From positions 1 to 64,000 of the forward strand of contig NW_026463097.1 in the NCBI RefSeq assembly GCF_021730395.1: 64,000 nucleotides of DNA. Reading direction: 5' to 3'. Positions 12,201-24,985 of this stretch are shown here, piece after piece (position 1 is the first letter of the stretch; each line of letters starts with the position of its first letter). This DNA comes from Mercenaria mercenaria. Its lineage: Eukaryota > Mollusca > Bivalvia > Venerida > Veneridae. The notes beneath the pieces were generated by a model. The model was not told the origin of the DNA. It was given only the letters and a program-made list of their open reading frames with translations, and made no database searches. The translations under genes and the position numbers were made by a program.

Positions 12201-13927
12201 AAGAAATACTAAGATATCGGCCGCTTAATGTATGTATGAATTTCCACTTATATTGTAAAACGATAAATCAATCTCAACATTTTCTCCTATCTTAAGTATT
12301 ACTTTACGTCCATTCTTTTTTATCTCTTTAAGTCAGATGGGTAGTAGAGCCTGCTAAACGCCAGGATCAAGCGTTTGGAAGTACTTAGATCATTTTATTA
12401 CCAACAACGCAGTTCCATTCATCAAGATTTCGTAAGAATAGTATGCGCGATATCCAACAAATACGTTCCTCCATTGAGCGCGACGAAAAACAACACCGCA
12501 CTTGGAAGGAAAATGTTAGATTTGTCAAAAAGTAATAACGATCTTAAAACTTCCGTTGAAAATCACTGTTTAGAACGAAAATCAGCCTGTTAGGGGTCCG
12601 CTGATTTAGATGTTGAATTTCCGCGCTTTTGACGAAATTCAGTTGAGAGAATTAACATGTGGTACTTACCAACTTAAAATGTCAGCTGGTTATATGCAAG
12701 AGCATACTGACAGAAACTCAGACATTTATATACATAGAGAAGACAATACCTTTTCAGGGTCAGGATTCAAAGCAGGCACGTGTCATCTAAGCTTACACAC
12801 TTTGGATTCGTCATAACGCGACTGAAAGTTGTTTCCTGGTATTGCAAGTGTCGCGATGGTAGTCGATTGTCGGGGGGTGTGCTCACGTGGCTGCCATTTT
12901 ATGTTTTTTTGGTTATGCAAGCACACAGGGAAAGAAATGTATGGCACGCGCAACTGGGGTGATTATGTTTTTTGTCGCAGGAAACATACCCCAACAGTTG
13001 ACAGTTCGGATACAGAGAATGAGTGAAAATGTAGCAGTTGAATCGTTATATTAAACATAGTTTTTAAAGCAGTATTCTGTAGTTGGCCTCTGAAAAAATA
13101 TTTATGAGAAGTATTTTTACATTTGATAGTAGAACATATTTTGTATAAACATGTTTAGAGCTATTCTGATGTTATAAATCTGTAGTTATTATGCCGATTT
13201 GCTGAATTCATAACATCATAATAATTTATCAATTATTCATGATTATACTTCTTAAAAACCGGAGTTTCTTATTTGAAAAGAAGAAAAAAATCAGTAGATT
13301 AATATCTGATGTAATTTAATATTTATTTTGCAGTTCTTCAAGCGAATAAAATGTTACAAGTCAAAAAAAAATATTAATTTCAAATAACATACTGAAATAC
13401 GATAGTTATAAGTTTAATATTGTTTTGCATATTTTGACATTTGTACCCATCTGTCTACAGATAAGAATTGAAAGATTTGCACAATTACAATTACATGGTC
13501 ATATGGTCATAGATGATACGAATGTAACATATAAAATACTATGACGGTGTAATTATTTTTAATATATAGTGAAAATACGATTATTATATATTCCGTTCTA
13601 TATATTTTTTTCATATTTGTGCGAGATTAAAGTTTCTGCAACCACATTTCTTCTTTACTCTTAGTTTTGTGTACTGCTCTCCACGACCGTTTCTGAGTTA
13701 CAAAACTCGTTAAACGAGGTGATTGTGATGGTCATAGTCTAATTTCCCCCTCTCCCCATGCGGGGTAAAGAGTACCGTGCTTTAAGGTTAGACCGCTTGG
13801 TTTCTGTCTAAATCATGCAAACTATTGCTGACTAAAATATGTTGTCATAAGATCCATTAAAGAAATCAAAAATAAAACACACACACACAAAACGATGGTT
13901 ATTACCTTACCAATAAGTAAGATATTG
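8752..13927 (+). mobile_element. DDE-SWIM DNA transposon, copy 2 (left end truncated)
   Basis: Second copy of the element at 1650-6751. The right end (to about 13927) is kept. The left arm retains only its inner part and lacks the terminal sequence seen at 1650-2074. The element therefore has one proper terminus and would not be expected to be mobile, independently of its broken transposase. Confidence 0.75.
9412..13026 (+). pseudogene. DDE transposase with SWIM zinc finger, copy 2 (broken, two exons)
   Basis: Counterpart of 2246-5849 with the same order: N-terminal region, DDE fold (first acidic residue again Glu, in LEEAYVYIQK), VDRGFRDS, an intron-like gap (about 10310-12335), the third acidic motif (VVEPA), the SWIM finger and the tail DSSDTENE. 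It shares two in-frame stops with copy 1. It lacks the 2-base deletion near 2690 of copy 1. It carries several private one-base indels, including ones that break the exon-2 start (near 12357 and 12376) and the SWIM region (near 12828-12880). Many lie in short homopolymers, so some could be assembly errors. No functional transposase is expected. Confidence 0.8.
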
Positions 13928-16500
13928 AATTTTTTACACAGTGAACATATTTTGACCGCTGTCGCGTGATTATCACACGCGTGGTAATATTACCACGCGT
14001 GTGATAATTACGCGGCGGCGTGAGAATCGCACGGTTCCGGGTATAGCCGTGATAATCGCACGGGCGGTCTTAGTTTTAGATATATATACCAATATGATAC
14101 ATAAAATTATTCAGGAATGATTTCTGCATCAATGGGTATAAAATAATTGGGTGTTCAGGCGCGTATCAATTCGGGGTTGTGCATCAAAGCCACATACTTT
14201 GAAAAAAAAATGGGATTTTTTTTCATAAATATAATCAAGTCTTTCTTTTTAGAATAGTTTCAATATTTTATCTGAATTGGACTGATATGAATATTAGGAA
14301 TCCGGGGGCGGACAATGATGGGGAAAACACGTGCGTGCATACTAAAATATAATAATATTTTGGTAAACTTTTTATTTAAGGGAAACAATTATATTCTGTA
14401 TAAGCGGACTATTTATGTGCGTGGAAACATAAGTATAGCATTGCATGCTCTCCTTTTTTGAAAGAAATAAAGAAATCTACCTATCTTCGAAATCAATTAT
14501 AAATATGTTTGTGTACTGCAATAAAACGAAATGTTTAATGATGAGCTTTATAGAAACCAGGGGCGGATTATAACTGACGCCTTTTTGATAGAGAAATATG
14601 ACGTGCAGCGTATGTTAAAATATACGGGTGTTGTTCGTTTTAGACATATATACAAAAACCACGTACAAGATTATCAAGAATGATATTTAATATTCAGATG
14701 CGTAGCAACTCGGTGTGTGCATAAAAGCAATATAGTTTTAAGAAAAAGGACACCTTTTTAGAGTAGTGTTAAATTGTTAATACTTCTCCGTACATTTATT
14801 TTTAAACCGAATATTATGAACTGATACAATCTTTAATAATCCAGGGGCGGCTAGTAACTGATACGAACTTTAAAAAATCCAGGGGCGGCTAGTGAGGAGT
14901 ATACTACGATAAATGTCTATGCGGGCGGCGTATATATGATATACCTATATAATGCAAAAATGATTCAGAATGGCTTCTGCATCTATTTTTAAAACTTTAT
15001 TTTCCAGTGCGTGGCTTGAGGCCATCGCAAGGGTGCACACTAAAATGTAATAACGTTTTGATGAAAATATATTTATTTCTATTTAAAGAAAATAATTATT
15101 CTGTATTGAGCAATTATCTTCGTGGTAACAGGGCATCCTGTGGAATTAATTTCGAAGTGATTTTTCCGTGTAGTGCATTAAAATCAAATGTTTAACGACG
15201 AGTTGATTCTTAAAAGAAACAAGACAGAAGCGGTTACTTAGCATTTTTGCGGTTCGGCGTGTGGCCGTTAATATTAAATGGACGTTGTTAGTCTAAGTTG
15301 GAACAACTGATACGTATTAGACCTTCCTGGTTTAAGACATGTATAAAATACGAGTACGATGTATTAATTTTTTTCAAGAATGATTCCAGCATTTAATGGC
15401 GTAATTTTTTTAATATTCAGGTGTGAAGAAACTCGGGTGTGAGCACCAAAGCAACGTATGTTAAAAAATGGAAAATTAATAAAGTATTTCATATTAAAAT
15501 TTGTCTTAAAAGGTTTCCGTATAAGATAAGATAAGATAATCTTTTATTATAGTGACTTGTGTTTACGTACATAATCATGAACAGGCATATATACAATAAT
15601 AGAGAACACCCGGCCACACGGGCCTATAAGTCACCTTAATTAACAATGTGACATTTAAACGCAGTTATACACAAATGGACAAATTAATATAGTATATTGT
15701 GAAATTACTCGGCGGCGTGAGAATCACACGGTTTCGGGTATAACCGTGATAATCGCACGGGCGGTTTTAGTTTTACACATATTTACCAAAAAAGATACAT
15801 AAAATTATTCAGGAATGATTTCTGCATCAACGGATATAAAACAATTGGGTATTCAGGCGCGTATCAATTCGGAGGTGAGCATCAAAGCCATATACCTTGC
15901 AAAAAAAAAGGATTTTTTTATGAAAATATTTGCCTTTCTTTTTAAAATAGTTTTAGTTTTATTCAATATATTTTATCTAAATTGGACTGAAATGCTTAAC
16001 CACGTGCTGATAAATTATAAAATAATCCAGTGCCTGGGCGGGTACTAGGCATTTTTTGCAGCGTATTTATTTATTTATTTATTTATTTAATATTCATGTG
16101 TGAAGTAACTCTATAGTGAGCATCAAAGCAACATATTTTGAAAAAAAAAATGAAAAAAGTAATACAGTAATTCATATTAAAAGTTGTCTTAAGGTTTCCG
16201 TTTATTGCGATAACTACGCGGCGGCGTGAGAATCACACGGTTTCGGGTATAGCCGTGATAATCGCACGGACGGTCTTAGTTTTAGACATATGTACCAATA
16301 TGGTAAATAAAATTATTCAGGAATGATTTCTGCATAAACGGGTATAAATAATTGGGTATTCAGGCGCGTATCAAATCGGTCGTGTGCATCAAAGCCACAT
16401 CCTTTTAAAAAACGGCGTGAAAATCACACGGTTTCGGGTATAGCCGTGATAATCGCACGGGCGGTCTTAGTATTAGACATCTATACTTTGAAAATGAGAT
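13928..16500. repeat. array of alternating GC-rich and AT-rich repeat modules, second copy and extension
   Basis: Same modules as 6752-8749. GC-rich modules lie at about 14011, 15710, 16216 and 16416. AT-rich modules (aggaatgatttctgcat) lie at about 14112, 15813 and 16319. A tttatttatttattta microsatellite is at about 16065-16088. Sequence beyond 15961 is outside the duplication and adds further diverged units. Confidence 0.7.
13969..14008. repeat. 40-bp perfect palindrome
   Basis: The left half ATTATCACACGCGTGGTAAT is followed directly by its exact reverse complement. Flanking bases (gtcgcgtg on the left, tacgcggc on the right) extend the symmetry imperfectly. Copy 1 (near 6770) keeps only the right half. 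Confidence 0.95.
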
Positions 16501-17068
16501 GCACAAGGGCAACATGTCGAGCCCGCCGGCTGACAAAAGGACTCGGAGTTGCGCACGAAACTCTGTCTCACTGAGACAAACATTTGTGCCAAATAAAACA
16601 ATTGTGTCAGGTTATTTTATAATCCCACATTCAATGACAAAGTTATTGTCCGGACAAGGTCAATTATAGCCACATTTGACCTTTAAACTCCAAGTGTGAC
16701 CTTAACCTTTGAGATATTGACATATATAACAATATGATATATAAAGTTATTCAGGAATGATTTCTGCATCAATCGGTATAAATACTTGGGTATTCAGGCG
16801 CGCATCAAATCGGGGGTGTGCATCAAAGCCACATACCTTGAAAAAATGGGATTTTTTTTTCATAAAAATAACTGTCTTTCTTTTTAGAATAGTTTCATTA
16901 TTTTCTATATATTGTATTTAAATTGGACTTATATGACCAATCTCTCTATCAACTTAATGATCCTAGGCTCAAGAGTTTTTGAGTTATCATCCGGAAACCG
17001 ATTGCATACCGACCGACTGACAAACATCTGCAAAACAATATACCCCTCCTCCGAAGGGGGGCATAAAA
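16501..17068 (+). mobile_element. bivalve dispersed repeat ending in ggggggcataaaaa
   Basis: It contains phrases such as ccggacaaggtcaattatag and gacctttaaactccaagtgtgacctt, another copy of the AT-rich module near 16755, then ccgaccgactgacaaac and the ending cgaaggggggcataaaaa at about 17053-17070. I know this style of repeat from many bivalve genomes. No coding capacity is visible. A relative lies at 43127-43380. Confidence 0.6.
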
Positions 17069-17370
17069 ATGTCAATGTGCATGTCAGAATGAAAACAATC
17101 GAGGCCTTCTTTTGATTAATTTTCTAATTTACCAAGGTTCATCGTTCTGATGCTGCAGTATTTAACCACCCGGACTAACGCCTTAATTACTAATAAACAA
17201 GGAAATAAAGCTCTATATATTCTGCGATAAACAACGGTTGACGCATGGACTGGTAAGAGACCATAATGACATCAATTATGACGTCAGATTACAGCATGAC
17301 GTCCGATATATTACCCCTCGGGTAAATGAAGTCTAATATAATATTTATCTAAGTAGGTCAATCAAAAAAT

Positions 17371-17594
17371 ATGAGAAAACCAACATAGTGGGTTTGCGAC
17401 CAGCATGGATCCGGAACAGCCTGCACATCCTCACATTCTGGTCAGGATCTATGCTCTTCGCTTTTAAAGCCTATTGGAATTGGAGAAACTGTTAGCAAAC
17501 AGCATGGATCCTGACAAAATTGCGCGGATGCGCAGTCTGGTCCGGACCCATGCTGGTCGCAACCCACTATGCTGATTTTCTCATGGCGCGGCTC
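17371..17594. mobile_element. palindromic MITE (gaccagcatggatcc family), copy 1
   Basis: Inverted ends: atgagaaaaccaacatagtg on the left and cactatgctgattttctcat on the right. Inner inverted words are gcgaccagcatggatcc and its complement, around a centre ttaaagcctattggaatt. A second copy is at 28716-28948. Non-coding and non-autonomous. Confidence 0.8.
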
Positions 17595-20123
17595 ATTAAT
17601 TTATAGTTATCAGGTATGAAACTCTAAGACTCTTTGAAAATATTTTTCAAGAAGTGTTTAACAAACTGGATGGGTTTAAACTGGATGGGAGTTAAATGGA
17701 AAATCATAAGAAACGATCTTTTATGAAACTTTCAACATTTATTTTATGTTTTATTATTAATAAATCAACAAATTATAGGATCTAAACACCAACTGTTACA
17801 ATGTATAATAACGTGTCTTTCCTAATAATGTCATAGAAGCACAGATGCAAATTTATATCAATATTAAAGACTTATCCATCATTTAAGGGAAAAACTTCTC
17901 AGCAGATTAAGGTTATAGACCTATGTACAGAATCTACACAAATCAAAGCCACTAACCCACACATCCTGTGGTGAGAATTTATAAATTTACCTATATTCAC
18001 CTTTATGTTGCATATTTGAAGTTATAACAATGTACTTTTCATCCAATTCTGTCCAATACTGCTGTTTTCCTAATAAATCAAAAATACTTTAGACGAGAGT
18101 GCTACACATTAAATATCATCAGGATAAAAAATTCATTTAACAGTCCCTTTTGACCTATGGGTCACATACTAGTCAGGGCCAATCTCCATATCATGTTTGA
18201 GGGTCCTAGGCTCAAATGCTGCATTTTTGTACTGGCATGACTATTTCTTACCCTGGAAGACTTACATAACATTTTAAAGCAATCTCATTAGATGCTGCTG
18301 AGATATATATTCATTTACATAAAATAAAGGGAGGTTATTTGTCATAAATTCAGTCAAAAGTTATCTACCCTGATTGTCCGAGTCCATCTCATGGCATAAA
18401 TGACACTTCAAATCAGTATCTTCATTGGTTACTGAGATACACCTATTTTAACAAGAAACGAAGGAATGTAACTTGACATAAAATCAGTCAATATAATCTA
18501 CAATAATTGTTTCTGTCCAACTAATGACAATAATGAAATTTCAAATGAGTCCTATATATATGCTTACTGAGATAAATCCATATCATAAAAATCAGGGAAG
18601 GTAATCATGTATTGGTACATGCGTATAGAAGATACACAGTACAAGTTTCACAATAATATATAAGAGAAGTATTCATATCTATAAACATTCAATCAAGAGT
18701 TATCTAACATGACTATATCTTACCATGGAAGACATAAAAACCTTTCAAACCAATTTCATTAGAAGCTGCTAAATATATTCATTTACATAAAAAATAAAGG
18801 GAGGTACTTTGTCATAAATTCAGTCAATATGTATCTTCACTGACTGTCCAAGTCAATCTGATGGCATAACAGTATCTTCATTAGTTACGCTGATGTACCC
18901 ATTTCAATTTGAAATAAAGGGAGGTGAATTGACATAAAATCTGTCCATAGTTATCTACCTGATTGTCTCAGTTAGCATGCTCGACTATTTCGGTGCTGGA
19001 TAGTGAGCCTGGGCACATCTGAGAACACTGGAGCTGTCACTGTTGTGTTTAATGACTCCAACGGCGGATGAAGATATTGCATAATAACTAAGTCTGTTTT
19101 AAAAATATTAAGTAATATGAGAGATAAAGATAAAGTGTATCAAAACACTATACAAAGTACATTTTAAGCAAAACGGGCACAATTCATTAAATTTTAGTGC
19201 AAGAGTTATGCATCTTGTGTAATATGATGTGGGTGATGATTGATGATGTTGAACAACTATTTTAAGTTATTTTATTGTAATGGTAAGACTTAGTGTTGAA
19301 AGCAATATGTCAAAATGTTTTGTCAAAATGTGGACTTGTACAAAAACTGAACCAATTTCAAAGTCCAAAAGGGACATAATTCATCCAAAATACTCTACAG
19401 TGTTATGAACTCTTGCCTATATAGAGAGACTATTATTATAAACAAGTGACAAAAGTTTCAAAGGGCCATAGTTCAGTCAAATCCTTGATGGAGTTATGTA
19501 CTCTTGCCTAAAACTTGGTATAATGATGATACATTACTGTTGTAAGTTTCAATACTGTCAAAAGGTCCTTTTAAATTATGGACTGGTAAGAAAAACTTAA
19601 ACCTGGTGTAATGCCAATGTTGATACCATGGTGAGTATGATAGCTCCCCTTATTTTTCAATTAATCTAACTTTAAACTGAAAACCTCCTAGAAACTGTGA
19701 TTCTATAAAGTGCACACTTGAAGATAATCTGCTGAATATAATCATCATATATGAAAGTCCTCGCTAAATCAAATTTCACAAATTGAATAACAAATTCATC
19801 TTCTTTGACCATGTATAAAGGCCTGGCATATGGTATGAACTCCACTGGACAGCATGATGTGCCAAGAAAGCAACTTCAAAAGCTGATGTCTGACCTAAAA
19901 TAGATAGAAAAATATTTTATAATGAGGTTACTTAATTGCAGTATCAAATGACAAATATATTGCATACTGAAATAGCTAAATTTGGTTTTATCCAAAACAT
20001 TTTCCTTTTAAATCATTCTTTTTAACAAGTCTGCTTTTTGCTTCATAATATGCTACTTTATATGAAGGTCACACTGACATTCGACATTTTAATGTAGCAA
20101 AAAAAAAAAACAAGAAAAACAAA
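17595..20123. other. gene-free, degenerate dispersed repeats
   Basis: No gene was found. Phrases recur at a spacing of about 120-470 bases, for example aataaagggaggt at about 18323, 18793 and 18913, and cataaattcagtca at about 18343 and 18813. This indicates old tandem-structured repeats. From 19200 to 19650 there are phrases (aagggacataattca, gagttatg..actcttgcct) that I also associate with mollusc repeats. An A-rich run sits at 20097-20110. Confidence 0.5.
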
Positions 20124-21076
20124 AAGAGGGCCATGATGGCCCTATATCGCTCACCTGTTATCATTGCACTTAAGGACAAGTCTTCAAGGTCAAAAGATCA
20201 TAATAAAAAGCAATCAAAAGAATTATGAGAAAATATAGTTGAAATTTTCTTAAAGTAACTTTAAAAAACAAGATTTGAAAACTTTTCGTAGACGTCCACT
20301 AGGCAATGCTAAATGCAAATATCTAAGCTCTAGGCCTTCTGGTTTATTTTTAGAAAATTTTGAAGATTTTTCTATGTACAATCAAGTAACCCCATGGGGC
20401 GGGGTCATGATTTGAATAAATTTTGTAAAAGTCTACTAGGCAATGCTACATGTCAAATGTCTAAGATCTAGGCCTTCTGGTTTATTTTATATAAATTTTT
20501 TGAAGATTTTCCTATGTAAAATCAAGTGACCCCTAGGGCGGGGTCAATTTTGACCCCGGGGGACATGATTTGAACAAATTTTGTAGAGGTCCACTAGGCA
20601 ATGCTACAAGTGAAATATCTAGGCTCTAGGCCTTCTGGTTTATTTTTAGAAATTTTTTGAAGATTTTCCTATGTAAAATCAAGTCACCCCTGGGGCGGAG
20701 TCAATTTTGACCCCAGGGGACATGATTTGAACAAATTTTGTAGAGGTTCACTAGGCAATGCTACAAGTGAAATATATAGGCTCTAGGCCTTCTGGTTTAT
20801 TTTTAGAAATTTTTTGAAGATTTTCCTATGTAAAATCAAGTGACCCCTAGGGCAGGGTCAATTTTGACCCCCGGGTCATAATTTGAACAACTTTAGTAGA
20901 GGTCCACTAGGCAATACTACATGTCAAATATCTAAGCTCTAGGGCTTCTGGTTTTTGAGAAGAAGATTTTTTTAATATTTTCCTATGTCCCATTTGGTTT
21001 ACCTCGTACGAACGGACGGACGGACAGGACGATCACTATATGCCTCCCGCATCAGTAGATGCCGGGGGCATAAAAA
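20124..21076 (+). mobile_element. non-coding element with about 157-bp tandem units
   Basis: It starts with aagagggccatgatggccc and ends with gccgggggcataaaaaa. The centre is made of five units anchored by actaggcaat at about 20298, 20435, 20593, 20750 and 20906 (spacing 137 then about 157). Each unit contains ctctaggccttctggtttat and ggggcggggtcaattttgac-like text. A ggacggacggac run precedes the end. It shares its opening phrase with 25630-26870. Confidence 0.7.
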
Positions 21077-21816
21077 ACGGAACATCCCTCTGAAAATATT
21101 GCTGACAGTGTCCCTTGTCAAACATGTGCATACAGTATCTTAGAAAGCTAAAAGATATTTAACTTAAGAAATAAACTTGAACCAATGCTGACGCCAGGTT
21201 GAGTAGTCGAGCTAAACATTGTGTATGATGGATAATCCACCTATGCAGCTCACAGCTCCATTAAGATGAGTTAAAAAAGGCAAAACAAAATATTGATATA
21301 AAACATTACAAATATCACTGACCTTGAAAAGTTCTCTATCCAATAAGAAGTACTTCCACTGGTGCAAGTGTTGAGTTCTTCAATTTCATTGTCTTAACTG
21401 GAAGTATATTAATTTCTTAGATTACTTTTAAGAAAAAATCTATAGTGCAAAGATGATATAAATCACAGAGGTAAAAAAAAACAATAACATGTGATAAAAG
21501 CAAATAAAGGACTCAGTTTCTACATACACTGTACTTACATTTTGGTAAGTATTCCAAGTTCAAAGACAAAGGTTTCGATATTCATAAAAGATCTCCAGAT
21601 TTCCTTACAAGAGACATTTTGCAGTATCAAAAATATTTTATGTCAATTGTCACCATACATACATAATATAATGAAAACACTTTAACTGCTTTACAAACTT
21701 TAAGTATTTTACTCTCTAAATCTTAACATTAGAATGATTTTAAAGTCTAAGAATTTTGATGAATATGGGCAAAGTTTTTTCTCTCTCCAAATCCTATTGT
21801 CATACTTTTCCTTTTA
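21077..21816. other. intergenic, nothing recognised
   Basis: AT-rich, with no open frame of coding character. Confidence 0.5.
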
Positions 21817-22155
21817 AAGGCGTATGCTAGAATTCCCTGTATATGAGATGGGCGAAAATTTTCCCAATAACAGAATTTCTTTAAACTTTGGATATTGAAG
21901 GACAATCATCTAAGAAACAAAAATATGCAATAAAAATCATAGGTCACCGGTATTGAAAAAGAGTTATCTGCCCTTGAAAACATCATTTTTGGTGGAAATG
22001 CCGTTTTCAAGGGCAGATAACTCTTTTTCGATAGCGGTGACCTATGATTTTTATTGCATTTTTTTGTTTCTTAGATGATTGTCCTTCAATATCCGAAGTT
22101 TGAAGAAATTCTGTTATTGGGAAAATTTTCGCACCAAATTCTAGCATACGTCCTT
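21817..22155. mobile_element. fold-back (hairpin) MITE
   Basis: Two arms of about 160 bp (21817-21981 and 22003-22155) are near-perfect reverse complements around a loop of about 21 bases. The outer ends read aaggcgtatgctagaatt and its complement. A few mismatches and a small indel are visible. There is no coding capacity. Confidence 0.9.
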
Positions 22156-22360
22156 AACATACCGGTATCTGTAATTATAACTGACACTACAAATTATCAT
22201 GTCTATATAATGCACTAATGGCATGTTGCCAGTAAACACACTGATATCTGTAGACTAGCTCCTAGATTATGATATATTTAAAAAAAAAAAATTTTAAAAT
22301 TGTGAATATAGCTAGTTTACATCCTGTGATTACATTAAAGTAATGTCTCCAAAACAAAAT

Positions 22361-23353
22361 CACTAAATTAGACTGGCATCTGACACTATTACATCAAAGT
22401 AAGAAAAATGACAAAGGTTGAATTTTTGGACAAATTCTTAATTATCAGTCTAGTGGCTAGTCTATGAAATCACTAAATTAGACTGGCATCTGACACTGTT
22501 ACATCAAAGTAAGAAAAATGACAAAGGTTGAATTTTTTGGACAAATTTTTAATTATCAGTCTAGTGGCTAGTCTATGAAATCACTAAATTAGACTGGCAT
22601 CTGACACTATTACACCAAAGTAAGAAAAATGACAAAAGTTGAATTTTTTGGACAAATTCTTAATTATCAGTCTAGTGGCTAGTCTATGAAATCACTAAAT
22701 TAGACTGGCATCTGACACTATAACATCAAAGTAAGAAAAATGACACAAGTTGAATTTTTTGGACACATTCTTAATTATCAGTCTAGTGGCTAGTCTATGA
22801 AATCACTAAATTAGACTGGCATCTGACACTATTACATCAAAGTAAGAAAAATGACAAAAGTTGAATTTTTTGGACAAATTCTTAATTATCAGTCTAGTGG
22901 CTAGTCTATGAAATCACTAAATTAGACTGGCATCTGACACTATTACATCAAAGTAAGAAAAATGACAAAGGTTGAATTTTTTGGACAAATTCTTAATTAT
23001 CAGTCTAGTGGCTAGTCTATGAAATCACTAAATTAGACTGGCATCTGACACTATTACATCAAAGTAAGAAAAATGACAAAAGTTGAATTTTTTGGAAAAA
23101 TTCTTAATTATCAGTCTAGTGGCTAGTCTATGAAATCACTAAGTTAGACTGGCATCTGACACTATTACATCAAAGTAAGAAAAATGACAAAGGTTGAATT
23201 TTTTGGACAAATTCTTTTATCAGTCTAGTGGCTAGTTTATGAAATCACTAAATTAGACTGGCATCTGACACTATTACATCAAAGTAAGAAAAATGACAAA
23301 GGTTGAATTTTTTGGACAAATTCTTAATTATCAGTCTAGTGGCTAGTCTATGA
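22361..23353. repeat. minisatellite, nine copies of a 111-bp unit
   Basis: Units begin with cactaaattagactggcatc at 22361, 22471, 22582, 22693, 22804, 22915, 23026, 23137 and 23246. The lengths are 110, 111 (six times) and 109. Copies differ at only a few bases each (for example caaagg or caaaag before ttgaattttt). There are no spacers, so it is not a CRISPR. Confidence 0.97.
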
Positions 23354-24889
23354 GATTTGTAACTTATCTAGTATAAATTACAAATACTTTTATAAAGAAC
23401 CATTCACCATGTTCATATATAGATCTGTAAGAATGTTCATCCTTACCTGAATCATTGAACTGTGGTGACAGCCTGTCCAGCTGCAAATATTGGTTTCTTT
23501 CTCCATTAAATAAAAGATGGTCATCTTGATCAACCATTGACTTTCAAGTACCAATCTGAAATATGCATTTATATGTGTTGATAATATAGGTTTGTTACAG
23601 TGGAGGGATCAGCTATGAGAAAATATCTGAAATTCAGACAACAATTTTATTTTATGAAAAAAAAAGTCACCACTTGGAATATACTATTTTCTAGTTAATA
23701 TTAATTTAACTCAATATCAATAAATGGGAAAGTATCAATGGTCATTTTCTTACTTATATAAAGTTTCACCGTAGATAACATAATGTATAATGATGAAATA
23801 TTTTTTTTAGTTAGCATTAATTTTGTAGTAACTATATATACATTAAAACTCCAAGGTAAAATGATCTGGAACACATGCTTCATTTAATAAAAATGTATCA
23901 GTAATAACATGAAAGCCCTTCTGAAAAAAATGTTAATGTAGAAAATGTAATACTCAGGACTGGTGAATATTAGGTTATGACACCCCCATGATTTCTGAAT
24001 GAAAAGGAGTAAGCTGAACAATAATGGTAGACAGTTAATGTAAATTTGTCTTAAAATTGGCCCTGCTGTTTCTGACCAGAACATTTTTAAAGTTTCCAAT
24101 ATTACAAATATGGAAAAAGTGACACCCATGTTTATAACAAAAAAATAATTTGTACAGTTTTTAAAGAAGGTCACAAAAGGCCCATTTGTGTGAAATTATT
24201 TCAAAACTGGAACAGCAGTTTTATATATATATACATATCAGGAAAAGTGACCATGCCCTCTGGCACCCATGTGTTCATGCTCAGATGAGCTTAAAATGCA
24301 TTTAATGTAAGAACATTTTTAATAATATTTGAAAAAAAAGTACCAGTGAAATTTGACATATATGTAGAATAAGAAAGAAGACAGGGAATTTTAATAAGTA
24401 AGAAGAGAGGGAATTTGCCTATTAACACAGACCATTCTGCTTTTTAATTTCAATATACCACCAAATAGTTTTGCAAGGAGTTTTGCATATCTTTCTAAAA
24501 TGTGTTTATTTTATAAATCTATTTTTTAATTTAGTATAGTTACTTAGACATGCACATGTGCAGAATAATAAAATGAGGGTTCCACGAGACAAAATAGAAA
24601 GAAATTCATCATGTTCATCATATTTTCCAATTTCCAATCACAATTCAATAACATTTCAGTTACAGAATTAAGTATAATTACACTTGCTATCAGAAGTCTA
24701 AAAGTAAGGAGACTTAAACTGCATAAAAAAGTTTTATTAGTGTTTAAGAGATTTTAACCTGTTTGAAGATAACCATAGACTTAAAGTTAATTTTACATAT
24801 TTTGTTATCTTAAAAGAATAATGATGCACAAATTGTTGTTAAGATAGTAGCATGGTATAGTTCAATCTTTCACCTTCATTTTCGTGTGA
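23354..24889. other. intergenic, nothing recognised
   Basis: AT-rich. Two minus-strand open frames (23701-23883, 23884-24174) have no recognisable domain and look like chance frames. Confidence 0.5.
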
Positions 24890-24985
24890 GGGGGCACTGT
24901 GAGTGTGACCAAATGGTTAAGGTCTCTGGCTTCAAATCACTTGCTCCTCATCAATGTGGGTTTGAGTCGCACTAGAGGCGTAATT
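24890..24985 (+). mobile_element. tRNA-derived SINE fragment (head only)
   Basis: The segment gaccaaatggttaaggtctc, then atcacttgctcctcatcaat and gtgggtttgagtcgcac, matches in order the head of the SINE at 608-868. The 3' body is missing. Confidence 0.6.

Larger units (their letters stand above)
9261..15961. repeat. direct duplication, copy 2 (6.70 kb)
   Basis: Matches 2095-8749. It is longer mainly through small indels and an extra roughly 40 bases near 13950-13990 that complete a long palindrome. Single-base indels relative to copy 1 are dense in 12340-12980. Confidence 0.9.

Noticed and set aside
22361-23353. Possible CRISPR-like array
   Set aside because: The units are contiguous 111-bp repeats without variable spacers, in a eukaryotic setting. 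It is a minisatellite.
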